From the NCBI GenBank assembly GCA_036747295.1, contig DAIOCN010000022.1, forward strand, positions 1 to 43,694: a stretch of DNA of 43,694 bases. Reading direction: 5' to 3'. The stretch's first letter is position 1. Every line of letters starts with the position of its first letter. A program made the position numbers and the translations under genes. The stretch comes from UBA4736 sp002404015. Lineage in GTDB: Bacteria; Chloroflexota; Dormibacteria; Dormibacterales; Dormibacteraceae. This document shows positions 8,107-16,605 of this stretch, piece by piece. The notes under the pieces are model-generated. The model saw only the letters and a list, made by a program, of their open reading frames with translations. It did not search any database and was not told the origin of the DNA.

Positions 8107-8669
8107 TCCTCGGGCGTGTCGACGTCGACCGGGTGCCTCTGTTCTCCCTCGGCGGGGAGGGCCGCCACCAGCTCGGGGCGGCTCCTGATCACGGCCCGGC
8201 AGCCGACGTCACCCTCAAGCGAAGCCAGGTCTCCCCAAAGTGAGCGCTCGAGGACGACCGGCGGGTGGAGGATGTCGCCGAACCGGAGCGCCGCCGAGGG
8301 CAGCCCTGAGGCGGTCTGAAGGTGGAGCAGCTGGTCGAACAGCTCAGCGCTGACAGCGGGCTGGTCGCCCAGGATGACCATCGCGCGGTCGACCTCGGGG
8401 CCAAGTGAGGCCAGCCCGAAACGCAGCGAGGAGCCCATCCCGGTGGCGTGGTCGGAATTGACGGCGACGCGGGCGCGGCCGAGGTCGACATGTTGCCGGA
8501 TCTCTTCCGCGGACCCCCCCAGGACGACCAGCACCTCATCCAGCGAGGAGGCCGTGGCGGCCGCCACCACGCGCTCCAGGAGCGGCTGGCCCGCCACCGG
8601 GAGCAGCTGCTTGGGGCGGCCCATCCGGCGGGACGAGCCGCCGGCCAGGACCAGCCCAGCCGAGCTCAC
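8070..8669 (-). CDS. MobA/MocA-like nucleotidyltransferase (molybdenum cofactor cytidylyl/guanylyltransferase type)
   Basis: The 199-residue protein has the nucleotide-binding signature LVLAGGSSRRMGRPKQLL at its N-terminus and ends DVDTPEDYERLL, both typical of MocA/MobA proteins that add CMP or GMP to molybdopterin. MocA-type enzymes serve the xanthine oxidase/CO dehydrogenase family, which fits the remnants directly upstream. The GTG start (8669) overlaps the stop of a YHS-domain fragment (GTGA). It overlaps the end of the marR pseudogene on the other strand by 37 bases. Its former client enzyme operon seems deleted here, so it may be orphaned unless a second molybdenum hydroxylase exists elsewhere. 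Confidence 0.85.
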   Translation of the reverse strand: MSSAGLVLAGGSSRRMGRPKQLLPVAGQPLLERVVAAATASSLDEVLVVLGGSAEEIRQHVDLGRARVAVNSDHATGMGSSLRFGLASLGPEVDRAMVILGDQPAVSAELFDQLLHLQTASGLPSAALRFGDILHPPVVLERSLWGDLASLEGDVGCRAVIRSRPELVAALPAEGEQRHPVDVDTPEDYERLLDAMREG

Positions 8670-8755
8670 GCGGAGGTCGCGGACAGGAACTGGGAGCGGC
8701 AGCCCTCCCCGCAGAAGTAGTGCGTGTCGCCGTCGCGCTCAGAGGTGAGGAGATC
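8666..8755 (-). pseudogene. C-terminal remnant of a YHS/TRASH-type metal-binding protein
   Basis: On the minus strand 29 codons read DLLTSERDGDTHYFCGEGCR and then SQFLSATSA before TGA. The pattern of a Cys-x3-Cys hand after an aromatic pair (YFCGEGC) is the end of a YHS domain, as found in small proteins of molybdenum hydroxylase operons. There is no start codon in place: upstream the sequence changes abruptly into a coxM-like gene in another frame. The TGA overlaps the MocA-like start, suggesting the intact gene was once coupled to it. Confidence 0.7.
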
Positions 8756-9054
8756 AGAGGGGCGGTGTCGGCGAGGATCGGACAGAGCCGGCGAACCTCG
8801 TCGCTGCGCTCGATGTCCACGTGGCGGGTCAGGGCCCCGATGCGGATCGTCCCGCCGTCGGCCGTCACGCCCTTCAAGCCGGGCAGGCGGCCGATGTCGA
8901 CGACCAGGGCGGGGGAGGCGAAACGAAGCTTGAGGAGTGGGATCAGGCTCTGGCCGCCGGCCATCACCTTGGCCTCGTCGCCCTTCTCGGTAAGGAGTCG
9001 GAGGGTCTCGTCGAGAGTTTCCGGGGCACGGTAGTCGAAGGCGGCTGGAAACAC
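8756..9054 (-). pseudogene. N-terminal remnant of a CO dehydrogenase/xanthine dehydrogenase FAD subunit (CoxM type)
   Basis: The GTG at 9054 has a strong ribosome-binding site (GGAGGTG six bases upstream). The first ~100 residues are a clear FAD_binding_5 start: FDYRAPETLDETLRLL, then AGGQSLIPLLKLR (the FAD pyrophosphate loop) and IGALTRHVDIE. Homology stops after CPILADTAPLI where intact members continue with the second FAD motif (DPQVRNRGTIGG in many). The rest, about two thirds of the protein, is absent and the sequence joins a YHS fragment out of frame. An internal deletion that removed the enzyme operon is the simplest reading. Confidence 0.82.
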
Positions 9055-9314
9055 CTAATTCACCTCCACGTCCGGAGCGCGCGAGCGTGCTGAGCTGACG
9101 ATTTATCGGCTGATCGGTTCACGACACCCCCGGATTCCACATCAGGTCAACCCGGAGGGCGGCCGGGCAAGTTGCTTGTGCAACGATCTAAGCACCCCCC
9201 GGTCAGCGAGTCAACCCGACCTCTAAAGCGCCGGCGCGATTCCCCCCGCCCGCGCCAGGTCGACAGCCGCGCGACCTGTGGAATCCCTTGCGTGCGCAAC
9301 GAGTTTGACTAATC

Positions 9315-9749
9315 GTGACGACATCGATGAATGACTTCAACAAGAACCTGGTCGACGACCTGCGGGCGAACGCCGGCAAGCCCAGCTCGGGCCCCTTCGT
9401 GGGTCGCGACGTACTGATCCTGACCACCAGAGGCGCCAGGTCCGGCCAGCTGCGCGAGAACCCTCTCGCGTACACCCAGACCGGCGACGACCTGATCGTG
9501 ATCGCCTCCAAGGGCGGTGCGCCAACCAACCCCGACTGGTTCCACAACCTGGTCGCCAACCCGACGGTCACGGTCGAGGTCCTGGGCGAGTCGTTTCCCG
9601 CCCGGACCCGCGTCCTGACCGAAGGCGAGGAGTACGAGAGCCTCTACAAGCAGCAGGCCGACCGCATGCCGGCCTTCTGGGAGTACCGGCAGAAGACCAG
9701 CCGGAAGATCCCGGTGGTCGTGCTGGAGCGCCTCTCAGCGGTCGGTTAG
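9315..9749 (+). CDS. Deazaflavin (F420)-dependent nitroreductase-family oxidoreductase (DUF385)
   Basis: The 144-residue protein has the split-barrel signature of Ddn-like enzymes: VLILTTRGARSGQLRENPL, then the stretch VIASKGGAPTNPDWFHNLV near residues 58-76, and PVVVLERL at the end. Family members bind F420 or act on quinones, nitro compounds or lipids; some bind haem or fatty acids. The GTG at 9315 is used, but an ATG four codons later (9327) is possible. No good ribosome-binding site is visible for either. The neighbour downstream is convergent. Confidence 0.85.
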   Translation: MTTSMNDFNKNLVDDLRANAGKPSSGPFVGRDVLILTTRGARSGQLRENPLAYTQTGDDLIVIASKGGAPTNPDWFHNLVANPTVTVEVLGESFPARTRVLTEGEEYESLYKQQADRMPAFWEYRQKTSRKIPVVVLERLSAVG

Positions 9750-9756
9750 CACCCTT

Positions 9757-10827
9757 CTAGAGCTCTAGCCGGAGCGCGCTGAGCGCCTGTTCGACGTCGC
9801 GGCTGCCGTTGTAGCCGTGGAAGCTGAACCGGAGGCGGCCCTGGCCGCCCCAGGCCAGGACTGAGCGCGCCGCCAGGCGCCGTGCCAGACTCTGCGGTTC
9901 GGCAGCCGGGAATGAGACGCTGGGGCCCCGGCGGGCCGGCTCTCGGGGCGTGAGCGGCTCGATCCCCATCCCGGCCAGGCCGTCCAGCAGCTCCCCGGCC
10001 AGCGCTTCCACGTGTGCGGCCAGGGCGCCCCGATCGCATCGGGCCAGGTAGTCGAGCGCGCTCGACAGCACGTAGACCGAGGGCAGCGCCGGGTTGCCGC
10101 GCGTGAACCGCGTAGCGTCCGGCCGGGGCACCGCCGGCACCGGGTAGTCGGGCAGGTCCGCCAGCTCGACGGAGTTCCAGCCGCCGCTCCTGGGCGCCCA
10201 GCCCGGCTGGCGCCCGCGGTTCCAGTAGGCGATAGCCACGCCGGTGCAGCCGAGCAGAAACTTGTAGCAGGCGGAGAACGCGAAATCGGCCAGGTGGGCC
10301 TCTGCCGGCAGGACGCCCGCAGACTGGGTGAAGTCGACAGCCAGCAGCGCGCCCTCCCGATCGGCGGCTTCCCGCAGGGCGGCCAGGTCGCGGCGCTGGC
10401 CGGTCAGGTAGGAGACATGGCTGACGGCCACCACCTTCGTACGCGTGTCGATGCGCGGCGAGAGCTCGATCCCGCGCATTGCGAAGGGGAGCGCCACGGA
10501 AGGAAACTCGATGGCGTCCACATGGACGTTATCGCCTTCCACCCAGGCCAGGCTCTCGGCCAGGATCGAAACCCCTTCGGCTACATTCGACACGAACCCG
10601 ATCTCGGATTCATCGACGCCGAAGAGGCCCGCCGCCTGGCCTCGGGCCTTGCGCTCCCGCGCGAACTGGCGGTCGCGGCCCGCCTCGGCGCGGCTGGTGT
10701 CCGCCGCGAAGTCCGCGAAAGCCAGATCGTGAGCTCGCAGGAATGCGCTCTCGCCGGCCGCGCAGAGGTGTGCCACGCCGGGCTCGATCCGAAAGTCGGC
10801 GGGATCGAACAGGGGCTCTCGGGCCAT
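9757..10827 (-). CDS. Class V aminotransferase-fold PLP enzyme (cysteine desulfurase/selenocysteine lyase-like)
   Basis: The 356-residue protein shows the fold-type I PLP residues: D165 and Q168 in LLAVDFTQSAG, and the Schiff-base lysine K189 in SACYKFLLG. The N-terminal stretch FVSNVAEGVSILAESLAW and the C-terminal RFSFHGYNGSRDVEQAL fit class V aminotransferases. No active-site Cys loop typical of IscS is visible, so a desulfurase role is not supported and the substrate is unknown. It stands alone between two convergent or divergent neighbours. Confidence 0.85.
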   Translation of the reverse strand: MAREPLFDPADFRIEPGVAHLCAAGESAFLRAHDLAFADFAADTSRAEAGRDRQFARERKARGQAAGLFGVDESEIGFVSNVAEGVSILAESLAWVEGDNVHVDAIEFPSVALPFAMRGIELSPRIDTRTKVVAVSHVSYLTGQRRDLAALREAADREGALLAVDFTQSAGVLPAEAHLADFAFSACYKFLLGCTGVAIAYWNRGRQPGWAPRSGGWNSVELADLPDYPVPAVPRPDATRFTRGNPALPSVYVLSSALDYLARCDRGALAAHVEALAGELLDGLAGMGIEPLTPREPARRGPSVSFPAAEPQSLARRLAARSVLAWGGQGRLRFSFHGYNGSRDVEQALSALRLEL

Positions 10828-10917
10828 CCCCGAATTCTGGGGGCTTGGCCGCGGGGTCTCCCGGGAAATCGCCTAAAGGCGCTAAGGGCGTCCGTTCGCT
10901 GCTTGGGAAGGGGTAGG

Positions 10918-11505
10918 ATGCCGCCACTCATGTCATCCCTGACACACCGCGGTCTGCGCCTGGCGGCCTTTCTGGGCGGCCTGGCCCTGGGGATCGGCAC
11001 GGCCGTGTTCGCGTACAGCAACACGGTTCACGTCGAGGTGAGCTGGTGGCGTCTGCACTGGACCGGCGTGCCCCTCGGCCTGCTGGCCCTGGTCCCGCTC
11101 CTGGCTGGGCTGGTGGCGGGCTACCTGTATCACCTGCCGGCCCGCATGTACCACTTCCGCGAGCACATGCGCCATCGCGGCCTGGTCCACCACCTCGAGA
11201 AGGAGAACCAGGAGCTGCGGCACAGCCTCGACAAGGTGCTCGAGATGCCGGAGACCGACGTCCCGGCGCGTAAGCTGCCGGCCGAGCCGGTCGCCGCCCT
11301 GAGCGAGCCGGCGGCAGCCGCCGAGCTGATTCCGGCCGAGCCGGTCGTGGTCCACCAGGTGCGCAACACGCCGCGACCGGCGGACCGCTCGAAGGCCGCG
11401 CCCGCGCTGATGAAGAAGTCGGCGGCGCCGCTCAAACGGTTGTCCAGCAGGCGCCTGATTAGGGCTCCCAAGCCCGGCTCGAGCCCCGCCGCTGACCCGG
11501 CTTAA
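10918..11505 (+). CDS. LapA-like (DUF1049) membrane protein
   Basis: The 195-residue product has two N-terminal membrane helices (AAFLGGLALGIGTAVFAYSN and LLALVPLLAGLVAGYLYHL), with the short SNTVHVEVSWWRLHWTGVP between them, which is the LapA/YciS pattern. A short coiled-coil (HHLEKENQELRHSLDKV) follows, then a long Ala/Pro/Lys-rich cytoplasmic tail of low complexity. ATG at 10918 has AAGGGG just upstream; ATG at 10930 is an alternative. Function in a Gram-positive-type cell is unknown. Confidence 0.75.
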   Translation: MPPLMSSLTHRGLRLAAFLGGLALGIGTAVFAYSNTVHVEVSWWRLHWTGVPLGLLALVPLLAGLVAGYLYHLPARMYHFREHMRHRGLVHHLEKENQELRHSLDKVLEMPETDVPARKLPAEPVAALSEPAAAAELIPAEPVVVHQVRNTPRPADRSKAAPALMKKSAAPLKRLSSRRLIRAPKPGSSPAADPA

Positions 11506-11524
11506 AGCCGCTCCCGAACCCCCG

Positions 11525-11530
11525 TAACAT
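11525..11530 (+). promoter_or_regulatory. Leaderless-type -10 box of the LOG-family gene
   Basis: TAACAT lies eight bases before the ATG at 11539 and no Shine-Dalgarno sequence is present between. Confidence 0.5.
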
Positions 11531-11538
11531 GACGCGCG

Positions 11539-12291
11539 ATGCCTAATCGTCGTCGCGCAGGCCGGCTGGTCGTCCCCGAGGGCCGGCAGACGGCTGACCG
11601 CTCCTTCCTCGAGCGCCCCGCCATCGACGAGCCCACCCATCACGCCGACCCCTGGCGGGTGCTTCGCATCGTGTCCGAGTTCGTCGAGGGCTTCGATGCG
11701 ATGTCCCAGGTCGGCCAGGCGATCACCTGTTTCGGCTCCGCCCGCATCGCGCCGAACACCGAGATGTACGGCCTGGGCCGGCAGACGGGGGCCGCCCTGG
11801 CCCGCCGCGGGTTCGCCGTGATCACGGGTGGCGGCCCCGGGATCATGGAGGCGATCAACCGCGGCTGCCAGGAGGCCGGGGGCCTGTCGGTCGGCTGCAA
11901 CATCGAGCTCCCGCAGGAGCAGGCCCTGAACGACTATGTGGACCTGGGGATCGAGTTCCGCTACTTCTTCGTCCGCAAGATGATGTTCGTGAGGTACGCG
12001 CGGGGGTTCGTGATCTTCCCCGGCGGGTTCGGCACGCTGGACGAGCTCTTCGAGGCGCTTACGCTTGCCCAGACCGGCAAGATCGAGCACTTCCCGGTCG
12101 TCCTGTTCGGCCGCGAGTACTGGACGGGGCTCCTGGGCTGGCTCCGCGACAAGGCGCTCTCCGAGAAGCTGATCTCGGCCGAGGACCTCGATGTCCTGGT
12201 CCTGACCGACGATCCCGAGGAGGCGGCCGAGGTGGCGACCAGCGCCCGCCCGGAGGCCAAGCCGGCAGCCAAGAAGGCGGACGCCCAATAG
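11539..12291 (+). CDS. LOG-family (TIGR00730) Rossmann-fold nucleotide phosphoribohydrolase
   Basis: The 250-residue protein carries both LOG signatures: ITGGGPGIMEAINRG at about 96-109 and PGGFGTLDELFE at 161-172, with R147-K148 before it. LOG proteins cleave N6-modified AMP (cytokinin nucleotides) or plain AMP to a base and ribose 5-phosphate; older annotations as lysine decarboxylase are wrong. The C-terminus is Ala/Lys-rich. The next gene starts 23 bases downstream, so a two-gene unit is possible. Confidence 0.88.
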   Translation: MPNRRRAGRLVVPEGRQTADRSFLERPAIDEPTHHADPWRVLRIVSEFVEGFDAMSQVGQAITCFGSARIAPNTEMYGLGRQTGAALARRGFAVITGGGPGIMEAINRGCQEAGGLSVGCNIELPQEQALNDYVDLGIEFRYFFVRKMMFVRYARGFVIFPGGFGTLDELFEALTLAQTGKIEHFPVVLFGREYWTGLLGWLRDKALSEKLISAEDLDVLVLTDDPEEAAEVATSARPEAKPAAKKADAQ

Positions 12292-12314
12292 CCGCCTCGC
12301 CGCCGGTCGCGGCC

Positions 12315-13334
12315 GTGTTCCTGAACGACGGAGGCCAGCCGGCCGAGTCGATCGCGGCCATCCTGGCCGGGTACCTGGACGGAGCCCGGCGAACCCTCGA
12401 CATCGCCCTCTACGACCTCCGCCTGGACGACGCCTGCGCGGAGATCCTCAGCCGTTCGGTCGATGCCGCTAAGCAGCGGGGGGTGAGGATCCGCATGGTC
12501 TTCAACCAGGATCACCCCAAGAAGACGGTGGATCCCCCACCCAACCAGGTCGACTGGGACCTGCTTCACCGCCTGGACGTGGGCGCCATCCCGATCCCGG
12601 GCGTCCCCGACCTCATGCACCACAAGTACGTGGTGAAGGACGGGAGCGAGGTGTGGACGGGCTCCGCCAACTGGACGACCGACTCCTGGACGCGGGAGGA
12701 GAACGTGATCGTGCGAGTGCTCTCGCCCGAGCTGGCCGGCGCCTACACGGCGAACTTCGAGGAGCTCTGGACCAAGCGCCAGGTGGTCGAGTCGGGCTTC
12801 GGTGAGCCGGCGTGGTTCCAGCTGGCGGACGGCAGCCGGGTCCGGCCCTACTTCACGCCGGGCCGGGCCAAGAAGCTGGTGCACGAGCTGTCGCAGCGGC
12901 TCGCCACCGCCAGGCGCCTGCGCATCTGCTCGCCCGTGATCACGTCCGGCCCGGTGCTCGGGACGCTCGCAGAGATCCTCGAGAAGGGCGACGTCGACCT
13001 GGCCGGCTGCTACGACGCCACCCAGATGGACGAGGTCCTGTACCAGTGGGGCCAGCAGCCGGAGACGAACTGGAAGATCGCGGCTTGGAAGACCGTGGCG
13101 GCGGCTGTCCCCTGGGGCGCCAAGCGGTCCACGCCGTACTCGAGCGGCTCCGTCCACGACTTCATGCACGCCAAGTGCCTGGTCGCCGACGACAGCGTCT
13201 TCACCGGCAGCTTCAACCTCTCGCACAGCGGGGAGCAGAACGCGGAGAACTTCGTCGAGTTCGAGGACCCGGCCCTGGCCGAGATGTTTGTCACCTATAT
13301 CGACCAGGTGGCCGCCCGCTACCGGCCAAAATGA
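12315..13334 (+). CDS. Phospholipase D-like protein with two HKD motifs
   Basis: The 339-residue protein has both HxKxxxxD motifs: H102/K104/D109 (MHHKYVVKDG, followed by WTGSANWT) and H285/K287/D292 (MHAKCLVADD, followed by FTGSFNLS). Two copies make a complete PLD active site in one chain. Members cleave phosphodiester bonds in lipids or nucleic acids; no signal peptide is seen, so a cytoplasmic role (for example a nuclease) is more likely than secreted lipase. The GTG at 12315 is used; the upstream codons VAA could extend it slightly. The substrate is not predictable. Confidence 0.87.
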   Translation: MFLNDGGQPAESIAAILAGYLDGARRTLDIALYDLRLDDACAEILSRSVDAAKQRGVRIRMVFNQDHPKKTVDPPPNQVDWDLLHRLDVGAIPIPGVPDLMHHKYVVKDGSEVWTGSANWTTDSWTREENVIVRVLSPELAGAYTANFEELWTKRQVVESGFGEPAWFQLADGSRVRPYFTPGRAKKLVHELSQRLATARRLRICSPVITSGPVLGTLAEILEKGDVDLAGCYDATQMDEVLYQWGQQPETNWKIAAWKTVAAAVPWGAKRSTPYSSGSVHDFMHAKCLVADDSVFTGSFNLSHSGEQNAENFVEFEDPALAEMFVTYIDQVAARYRPK

Positions 13335-13353
13335 GGGGCGTGCTGCCGGAAGG

Positions 13354-15192
13354 ATGAGCGAGCCGGGATCTCCGCGTAGAGGCCGGCGGCCTGGGGACGT
13401 GCGAGTCGTCCTCGGCCGCAAGACCAAGCTCCCGAGAACCCTGGGTGTAGGCGCCCTCTTCAGCGCCTGCTACGGCAACGTCGGCTCCAGCATCTACTAC
13501 TCGCTGGGCGTCACCGCGGCGCTGGCGCTCGGGCTGACTCCCCTGGCGCTGATCCTGGCCGGCCTGATCTTCGTCAGCACCGCTCTCAACTACGCGGAAG
13601 GCACGGCGGCGATGCCCCACGCGGGCGGCTCCTCGAGCTTCGCGCGCCGGGCCTTCAACGAGCCGATGGGCTTCCTGGTGGGCTGGATCCAGCTCCTGAA
13701 CTACACGGCCACCGTCGCCATCTCGTCGTACACGGCGATGGCTTACCTGGCGGTGCTGGGCGAGTACGTGCCGTTCCTGAAGATCCTCCAGGCGACCGGG
13801 CCGCACGTGGCGGGCTCGATCGTACTCACCGGCGTGCTGATGGCCGTGAACATCATCGGCATCCAGGAGTCGAGCGCGGTGAACCTGGTCCTGGCCATGC
13901 TCGACCTGGGCACCCAGGTCGTGCTTGTGGTGCTGGGCGCGATCCTCCTGCTCAACTTCTCGACGGTCATCAACAACATCCACCTCGGGCAGGCCCCCAC
14001 CTGGGGCAACTTCCTGGCCAGCATCTCGCTGGCGATGGTGACGTTCACGGGCATCGAGACCATCTCGAACATGTCCGAGGAGGCCAAGAACCCGGGCAAG
14101 ACCGTGCCCCGCGCGACCTTCTTCGTGATCATCGCGGTGCTCCTGGTCTCGTCCTTCCTGCCGACGATCGGCATGAGCGTGTTCCCCGTCCATCTCGACG
14201 CTTCCGGCCACTTCGTGACCGACCTGGCGAGCAACCGGTGGGTGAACGACCCGGTGTCTGGCATCGTCAGCTTCTTCCGGCCCCGGGCGCTCGCCTACTG
14301 GGCCGGCGTCTGGGTCGCCATCTTGGCCTTCACAATCCTGGTGATCGCCACCAACGCCGGCCTGATCGGCATCTCCAGGCTCAGCTACTCGCTGGCCTCG
14401 AACGACCTCTTTCCGAAGCAGTTCTCGAGGCTCCACCCCAAGTACAGGACGCCGTACGTCTCGATCGTCGTCTTCGGGATCGCGGCGTCCCTCCTGATCC
14501 TGACCAACAAGATCACTCTGATGGCCGCCATCTACTCGCTGGCGGCCACTTTCGCGTTCGCGACGGCGCATCTGGCGGTCATGCGCCTTCGCTTCGTCGA
14601 CCCCGAGCTCTACCGGCCCTACCGCATGCCGTTCAACATCCCGTACGGCAGGGCCAGCATCCCGGTGCTGTCGCTGGTGGGGGCCCTGGCCATCGGGGCG
14701 GTCTTCACCCAGCTTCTGTTCCAGAACATCGAGGGCTCGACGCCCATCTACATCGCCTGGCTGATCCTGGGCTCCATCGCCTTCATCGCGTACCGAAGAT
14801 ATCGCGGGCAGCCGATCTGGGAGCCGCTGGAAACGCCGCCGCCGGTCGACCGGGAGATCGTGCGCCGGCCCCTCGCGGCGCCCAGCTCGGAACGCGTCCG
14901 GATGGGCCGTCGCCGCCACCTGCACGAGGGGGAGCCGGCCGCGAAGGCCCCGGCGGCGGAGGTCCGCCACCATCGGACTCGCTTCCTGGGCCTCCGCCTG
15001 ATGTTCGAGGGCCACGGCACCATGCGGATCGTCCTCACGCTAGCCGTGTTCGCGGCGGTCTGCGTGCTGGCGGTGGTCGCCGACCTCTCGCCCAACGACC
15101 CCTTCGGGCCTGGGCTCGGCTGGTCGCCGGGCGTGCTGATCATTTTTCTGATCGCCTCCCTGCTGCTGATCCGCTCGCGAGGCGAGCGCTGA
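13354..15192 (+). CDS. APC-superfamily amino acid permease with extra C-terminal domain
   Basis: The 612-residue protein begins with a basic leader, then SACYGNVGSSIYYSLGVTA, the glycine-rich first helix of APC transporters. About twelve membrane segments follow to residue ~490; LAMVTFTGIETISNMSEEAKNP is the conserved helix 6-loop region. Then comes a cytoplasmic linker of ~80 residues rich in Pro/Arg/His and two further membrane helices at the very end, an unusual addition. ATG at 13354 is chosen because the hydrophobic core starts soon after and the PLD gene stop is just upstream. Substrate unknown. Confidence 0.87.
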   Translation: MSEPGSPRRGRRPGDVRVVLGRKTKLPRTLGVGALFSACYGNVGSSIYYSLGVTAALALGLTPLALILAGLIFVSTALNYAEGTAAMPHAGGSSSFARRAFNEPMGFLVGWIQLLNYTATVAISSYTAMAYLAVLGEYVPFLKILQATGPHVAGSIVLTGVLMAVNIIGIQESSAVNLVLAMLDLGTQVVLVVLGAILLLNFSTVINNIHLGQAPTWGNFLASISLAMVTFTGIETISNMSEEAKNPGKTVPRATFFVIIAVLLVSSFLPTIGMSVFPVHLDASGHFVTDLASNRWVNDPVSGIVSFFRPRALAYWAGVWVAILAFTILVIATNAGLIGISRLSYSLASNDLFPKQFSRLHPKYRTPYVSIVVFGIAASLLILTNKITLMAAIYSLAATFAFATAHLAVMRLRFVDPELYRPYRMPFNIPYGRASIPVLSLVGALAIGAVFTQLLFQNIEGSTPIYIAWLILGSIAFIAYRRYRGQPIWEPLETPPPVDREIVRRPLAAPSSERVRMGRRRHLHEGEPAAKAPAAEVRHHRTRFLGLRLMFEGHGTMRIVLTLAVFAAVCVLAVVADLSPNDPFGPGLGWSPGVLIIFLIASLLLIRSRGER

Positions 15193-15212
15193 GCGGGCGC
15201 GGAGGCCCCCGC

Positions 15213-15218
15213 TAGACT
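15213..15218 (+). promoter_or_regulatory. Leaderless-type -10 box of the SCO-TlpA gene
   Basis: TAGACT lies six bases before a CTG codon at 15225, the first codon that would give a complete N-terminal anchor. The spacing matches the other leaderless boxes and supports CTG initiation. Confidence 0.5.
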
Positions 15219-15224
15219 CGCCTC

Positions 15225-16595
15225 CTGAGCAGGCTCTCGTTTCTATACGCGCTGGCGGCGCTCGTCGCCGTCGTGGCGGTGGTCTTCGCCGCGTTCGGGC
15301 CCCGCCCCAGCCCCGCCGGCGCCGTCGTTGTGTACGCCTCCTCGAGGGGTGGCGACCAGCTCCTGGCGGCCCGCCTGACGCTGGGCGGCCACCCGCTTGC
15401 CCTGCGCGCCGGCGCGGTGCCGGCGGCGCCCGATACCGTCAAGGTCGCCGAGTCGTCATTGGCGCCTGGCCGCTACCGGCTGCTGGTCGCCGGCCGCCCG
15501 GAGCATGAGGTCGCCGTGCAGGGCGGCCTGGTGACCCCGGTCCTGCTCGACGTGGAGTCGGGCCAGGTGGCGAACGGCGGCGTGTACGTGGGGGGCGCCG
15601 ACTACGGTCTCGGACTGAACGAGCTGGCCGGCAAGCTGACGCCGCTCCCCGAGTTCAGCCTTCACGACCAGGCGGGAGGCCCCCTGAACCGGCAGTCTTT
15701 GGCGGGCCACGACGTGGTCATCGCGGCCTTCCACACGACCTGCCAGGAGACCTGCCCGCTGTTCACGGGGGTCCTATTCAAGCTCCGCCAGCAAGCCCCC
15801 AACGCCATGCTCGTAGAGGTCACGACCGATCCCTTGAACGACAGCTCGGCGGCGCTCGCCGCCTATCGGGCGCAGGTCGGCGCCGACTGGACGTTCGCCA
15901 CCGGGTCGCCCGAGGAGCTCTCCGCCTTCTGGTACCCGTTCGGCGTGCAGCTGTCAGCCTCGGACTCCCATACGTCAGTCATGGCGTTGGTGGACAGCCA
16001 CGGCTTCCTGCGCGCGACCTACACCGGATCGCCCGACCTCGGCGGTGACCTGCCGGGCGCACTGCGTTCGCAGCTGAGCCCGGCCGGCCAGCAGCTCCTG
16101 GCCGGCCACGGCCAGGGCTGGGGGACACCCCAGGTCCTGGATCAGCTGCGCACGATCGCCGGCCTCGGGCTGCCGGCGGGTCCTTCCGGGGCGGCGGCGC
16201 CCGACTTCTCGTTGGCCTCGACCGACGGCTCGCGCGACGGGCTGGCCCAGTACCGGGGACGGCCGGTGCTGATCAACTTCTGGTCCGCCACCTGTCCGCC
16301 TTGCCGGGCCGAGATGCCCCTCATCCAGCAGGAGTCGCAGCGGGAGCCCGGCCTGGTGGTGCTGCTGGTGGACTCCATCGACAGCGCCTCGGCCGCCCAC
16401 CAGTTCCTCGATTCGATCCACCTCGTGCGGCCGGCGCTGCTCGACCAGGACGGTCACGTGGCGGCCTCTTACAGGGTCGCCGCCCTGCCCACCACTGTGT
16501 TCGTGCGCCCCGACGGGACGGAGGAGGGACGCTGGCCGGGAGCCCTCACGCAGGCGGTCCTGGCCTCCCACGTCGCCGCGATCGAGGGAAGGTAG
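15225..16595 (+). CDS. SCO1-thioredoxin (TlpA/ResA-like) fusion, membrane anchored
   Basis: Two redox domains sit in one ~456-residue chain. Numbered from CTG 15225: a signal-anchor helix at 1-24, an unassigned region to ~140, an SCO1/SenC domain with C173-QET-C177-P and the copper ligand H249 (DSHTSVMALVD), then a TlpA-like thioredoxin domain with CPPC at 357-360 in FWSATCPPCRAEMPL and the cis-Pro loop AALPTTVFV. SCO proteins deliver copper to the CuA site of cytochrome oxidase; TlpA-type thioredoxins reduce SCO and CuA cysteines, so the fusion joins the reductant to its client. ctaB follows 10 bases later. No ATG/GTG/TTG gives the whole anchor; GTG 15273 would cut it to about eight residues. 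Confidence 0.88.
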   Translation: MSRLSFLYALAALVAVVAVVFAAFGPRPSPAGAVVVYASSRGGDQLLAARLTLGGHPLALRAGAVPAAPDTVKVAESSLAPGRYRLLVAGRPEHEVAVQGGLVTPVLLDVESGQVANGGVYVGGADYGLGLNELAGKLTPLPEFSLHDQAGGPLNRQSLAGHDVVIAAFHTTCQETCPLFTGVLFKLRQQAPNAMLVEVTTDPLNDSSAALAAYRAQVGADWTFATGSPEELSAFWYPFGVQLSASDSHTSVMALVDSHGFLRATYTGSPDLGGDLPGALRSQLSPAGQQLLAGHGQGWGTPQVLDQLRTIAGLGLPAGPSGAAAPDFSLASTDGSRDGLAQYRGRPVLINFWSATCPPCRAEMPLIQQESQREPGLVVLLVDSIDSASAAHQFLDSIHLVRPALLDQDGHVAASYRVAALPTTVFVRPDGTEEGRWPGALTQAVLASHVAAIEGR

Positions 16596-16598
16596 ACT
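16593..16598 (+). promoter_or_regulatory. Leaderless-type -10 box of ctaB
   Basis: TAGACT lies seven bases before GTG 16606. It overlaps the TAG stop of the SCO-TlpA gene, so ctaB may have its own leaderless transcript. Confidence 0.5.
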
Positions 16599-16605
16599 CT
16601 CCCTC

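Noticed and set aside
10012..10917. Upstream extension of the LapA-like frame through the aminotransferase gene
   Set aside because: The frame is open only because of high GC on the strand opposite a real gene; the membrane protein begins at 10918 or 10930.
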